5,735 nt of DNA from Candidatus Methanofastidiosum methylothiophilum (GTDB taxonomy: Archaea; Methanobacteriota_B; Thermococci; Methanofastidiosales; Methanofastidiosaceae), in contig LNGD01000098.1 in NCBI GenBank assembly GCA_001587675.1, forward strand, positions 1 through 5,735, in the 5' to 3' direction. Below the pieces are notes generated by a model. The model made no database searches and was not told the origin of the DNA. It worked only from the letters and a program-made list of their open reading frames with translations. Made by a program: the position numbers and the translations under genes. Below, in pieces: positions 4,364 to 5,735 of this stretch (its first letter is position 1; every line of letters starts with the position of its first letter).

Positions 4364-5735
4364 TTACATCTCTTCTGGTGCTTTAATCCCTAGCAGGGCC
4401 AGCGCATTATGTAAAACCATCTTAGTTGCTTTAACAAGAGAGGCTCTAAAAACTTTATTTGTCTCAGCATTTATTACGTGGCATTCATGGTAGAACTCAT
4501 TAAAACACTTTGCAAGATCATAAACGTAATTTGAAACATAATCAGGTCTATAATCAATTGAAGCTTTTTCTACTACTTCTGGAAATTCTGAAAGCATAAA
4601 TACTAACTTATATTCTTTTTCATTTAGATCTTCTATCTCGAATTTTTGGTCCAACTTACCTATCTTGTTTAAAATACTTGATGCCCTAGCGTGAGCATAT
4701 TGTATGTAAGGGGCAGTATCACCTTCAAAATCTAAGGCTTTTTTCCAGTTAAAGATGATTCTCTTATTATTGTCTTTCATCATACTGTATTTTAATGCGC
4801 CTATGGTAACAATTTCAGATATTGTATCGGCATTAGAAATATTTCTTTCTCTCACCTGATTTAACGCTTCTTTTTTAACAACATCTTTTAACTCGGAATA
4901 AAGTACAACATTTCCTTCTCTAGAGGACATCTTACCTTCTTCAAGCATGACAAGCTCATAAGATAAGTGGAAGCATCTCTGGGCCTGTTTAAATCCCATA
5001 AGCTCCAATGTTTTGAAAAGCTGTTTGAAGTAAAACTTCTGCTCACTTCCAACAACATAAAGTGATAGATCAATCTTAAAATCCTGAAACTTTCTCTCTG
5101 CAAGTGCAAGGTCTTTTGTTGAATAAAGTGCTGTTCCATCGCTTCTAAGTATGACAAACTCATCGAGTCCATAATCTTTTAGGTCAACAATTACGGCCCC
5201 ATCCTTTTCTTTTGCCACACCTTTGTCTAAAAGCTCCTTTGCTATTTTTGTACCTTCATCTTTGACCTCACTCTCATATAAGAAAATATCAAAGTTAACT
5301 CCAAGCTCTTGGTAAATCCTGTTAAACTCTTCAAGGCTCCATTCTTTTGTCATTTGCCAGACATCGATAGTCCTTTTGTCACCTTCATAGAGATTCTTTA
5401 AGACAACTTTGTACTCTTCTTGGTACTCTTCAGATTCTTTGAGTTTGTTGTCTGCTTCAGAATAGACTTTTCCTAAGAACTCTCCTCTGTTATTTTCTGG
5501 GATAACGCCATCATAGAACTTCATGTATCCCCACAAGCACTTTGCAACATGGGCACCTACATCCCCAATATAGTTTGCTCTAACAGTTTCATAGCCAGAA
5601 AATTCCATTATATTTGCAAGGGCATCTCCAAGGCAAACGTTCCTTAGATGTCCTATATGGAATGATTTATGGGTGTTAGGTTGCGAGTACTCAACCATGA
5701 CCTTATCGTTCTTTTTTTCTCCTTTCCCGTAAGAG
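4364..5735 (-). CDS. argS: Arginyl-tRNA synthetase, N-terminal part outside the window
   Basis: The frame is open to the right edge, giving 456 C-terminal residues; the missing part should include the N-terminal add-1 domain. The class I enzyme charges tRNA-Arg with arginine using ATP, and needs the tRNA for the activation step. The HIGH signature is in SQPNTHKSFHIGHLRN (HIGH at 5648-5659). The KMSKS equivalent is KMSSR (4919-4933) within LEEGKMSSREGNVV. The catalytic domain also has ILRSDGTALYSTKDLALAER. The C-terminal all-helical anticodon-binding (DALR) domain begins near YAHARASSIL and ends in the classic LLGIKAPEEM. The ATG at 5698 is internal, because family sequence (YGKG...KVMVEYSQPNTHK) continues upstream of it. 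No frameshift or missing motif is seen. It ends 64 nt before the start of the S-component/J-domain gene, which has its own promoter. Confidence 0.95.
   Translation of the reverse strand, partial: SYGKGEKKNDKVMVEYSQPNTHKSFHIGHLRNVCLGDALANIMEFSGYETVRANYIGDVGAHVAKCLWGYMKFYDGVIPENNRGEFLGKVYSEADNKLKESEEYQEEYKVVLKNLYEGDKRTIDVWQMTKEWSLEEFNRIYQELGVNFDIFLYESEVKDEGTKIAKELLDKGVAKEKDGAVIVDLKDYGLDEFVILRSDGTALYSTKDLALAERKFQDFKIDLSLYVVGSEQKFYFKQLFKTLELMGFKQAQRCFHLSYELVMLEEGKMSSREGNVVLYSELKDVVKKEALNQVRERNISNADTISEIVTIGALKYSMMKDNNKRIIFNWKKALDFEGDTAPYIQYAHARASSILNKIGKLDQKFEIEDLNEKEYKLVFMLSEFPEVVEKASIDYRPDYVSNYVYDLAKCFNEFYHECHVINAETNKVFRASLVKATKMVLHNALALLGIKAPEEM

Noticed and set aside
4351..4364. Inverted repeat ACTCA-ATAA-TGAGT at the argS stop as a terminator
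   Set aside because: Only 5 bp of AT-rich stem, and the following T-rich stretch is better explained as the TATA region of the next gene. A weak terminator remains possible.
4888..5172. Minus-strand open frame of 94 codons
   Set aside because: It is another frame of argS, across the region containing the KMSSR motif, which must be coded in the argS frame.

Overview
The window comes from an AT-rich archaeon, probably a euryarchaeote. It encodes the archaeal/eukaryotic-type RNA polymerase subunit L (Rpo11), the exosome cap protein Csl4, a METTL5-type rRNA methyltransferase, an archaeal stand-alone THUMP protein and a DUF2067 protein. Likely promoters are BRE/TATA elements, not -35/-10 boxes. 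Placement below this level (for example a low-GC methanogen-related lineage) would be a guess.

Layout, left to right. At 1-622 are two minus-strand genes: the 5' part of a TatD-like metal-dependent hydrolase, and a DUF192 gene in front of it. At 623-845 is a divergent intergenic region. It holds a TATA box, an 8-bp inverted repeat, a possible small structured RNA with a 12-bp hairpin, and a second TATA box spaced for a leaderless mRNA. At 846-1367 on the plus strand is a THUMP-domain protein. Its stop codon overlaps that of rpoL, which converges on it. At 1364-3445 on the minus strand is a tight four-gene operon, read METTL5-like methyltransferase > csl4 > DUF2067 > rpoL, with overlaps or 1-nt gaps. 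At 3446-3498 a perfect 10-bp palindrome with a T-rich tail looks like the terminator of the upstream gene, and it also carries the likely TATA box of the operon. At 3499-4299 is a six-helix ECF S-component-like membrane protein fused to a lysine-rich linker and a C-terminal J domain with an intact HPD motif. At 4364-5735 is arginyl-tRNA synthetase, whose N-terminal part lies beyond the right edge.

Most genes concern RNA and translation: RNA degradation (Csl4), transcription (Rpo11), rRNA modification (METTL5-like), probable tRNA binding or modification (THUMP) and tRNA charging (ArgRS). The translation starts follow one pattern. First genes of transcription units have a TATA-like box centred about 26 nt before the start codon and little or no leader. 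Two of the internal operon genes (csl4, rpoL) have strong Shine-Dalgarno sequences instead.

The two most unusual items are the S-component/J-domain fusion and the structured region at 699-803 upstream of the THUMP gene. No CRISPR array, insertion sequence, tRNA or rRNA gene was seen.
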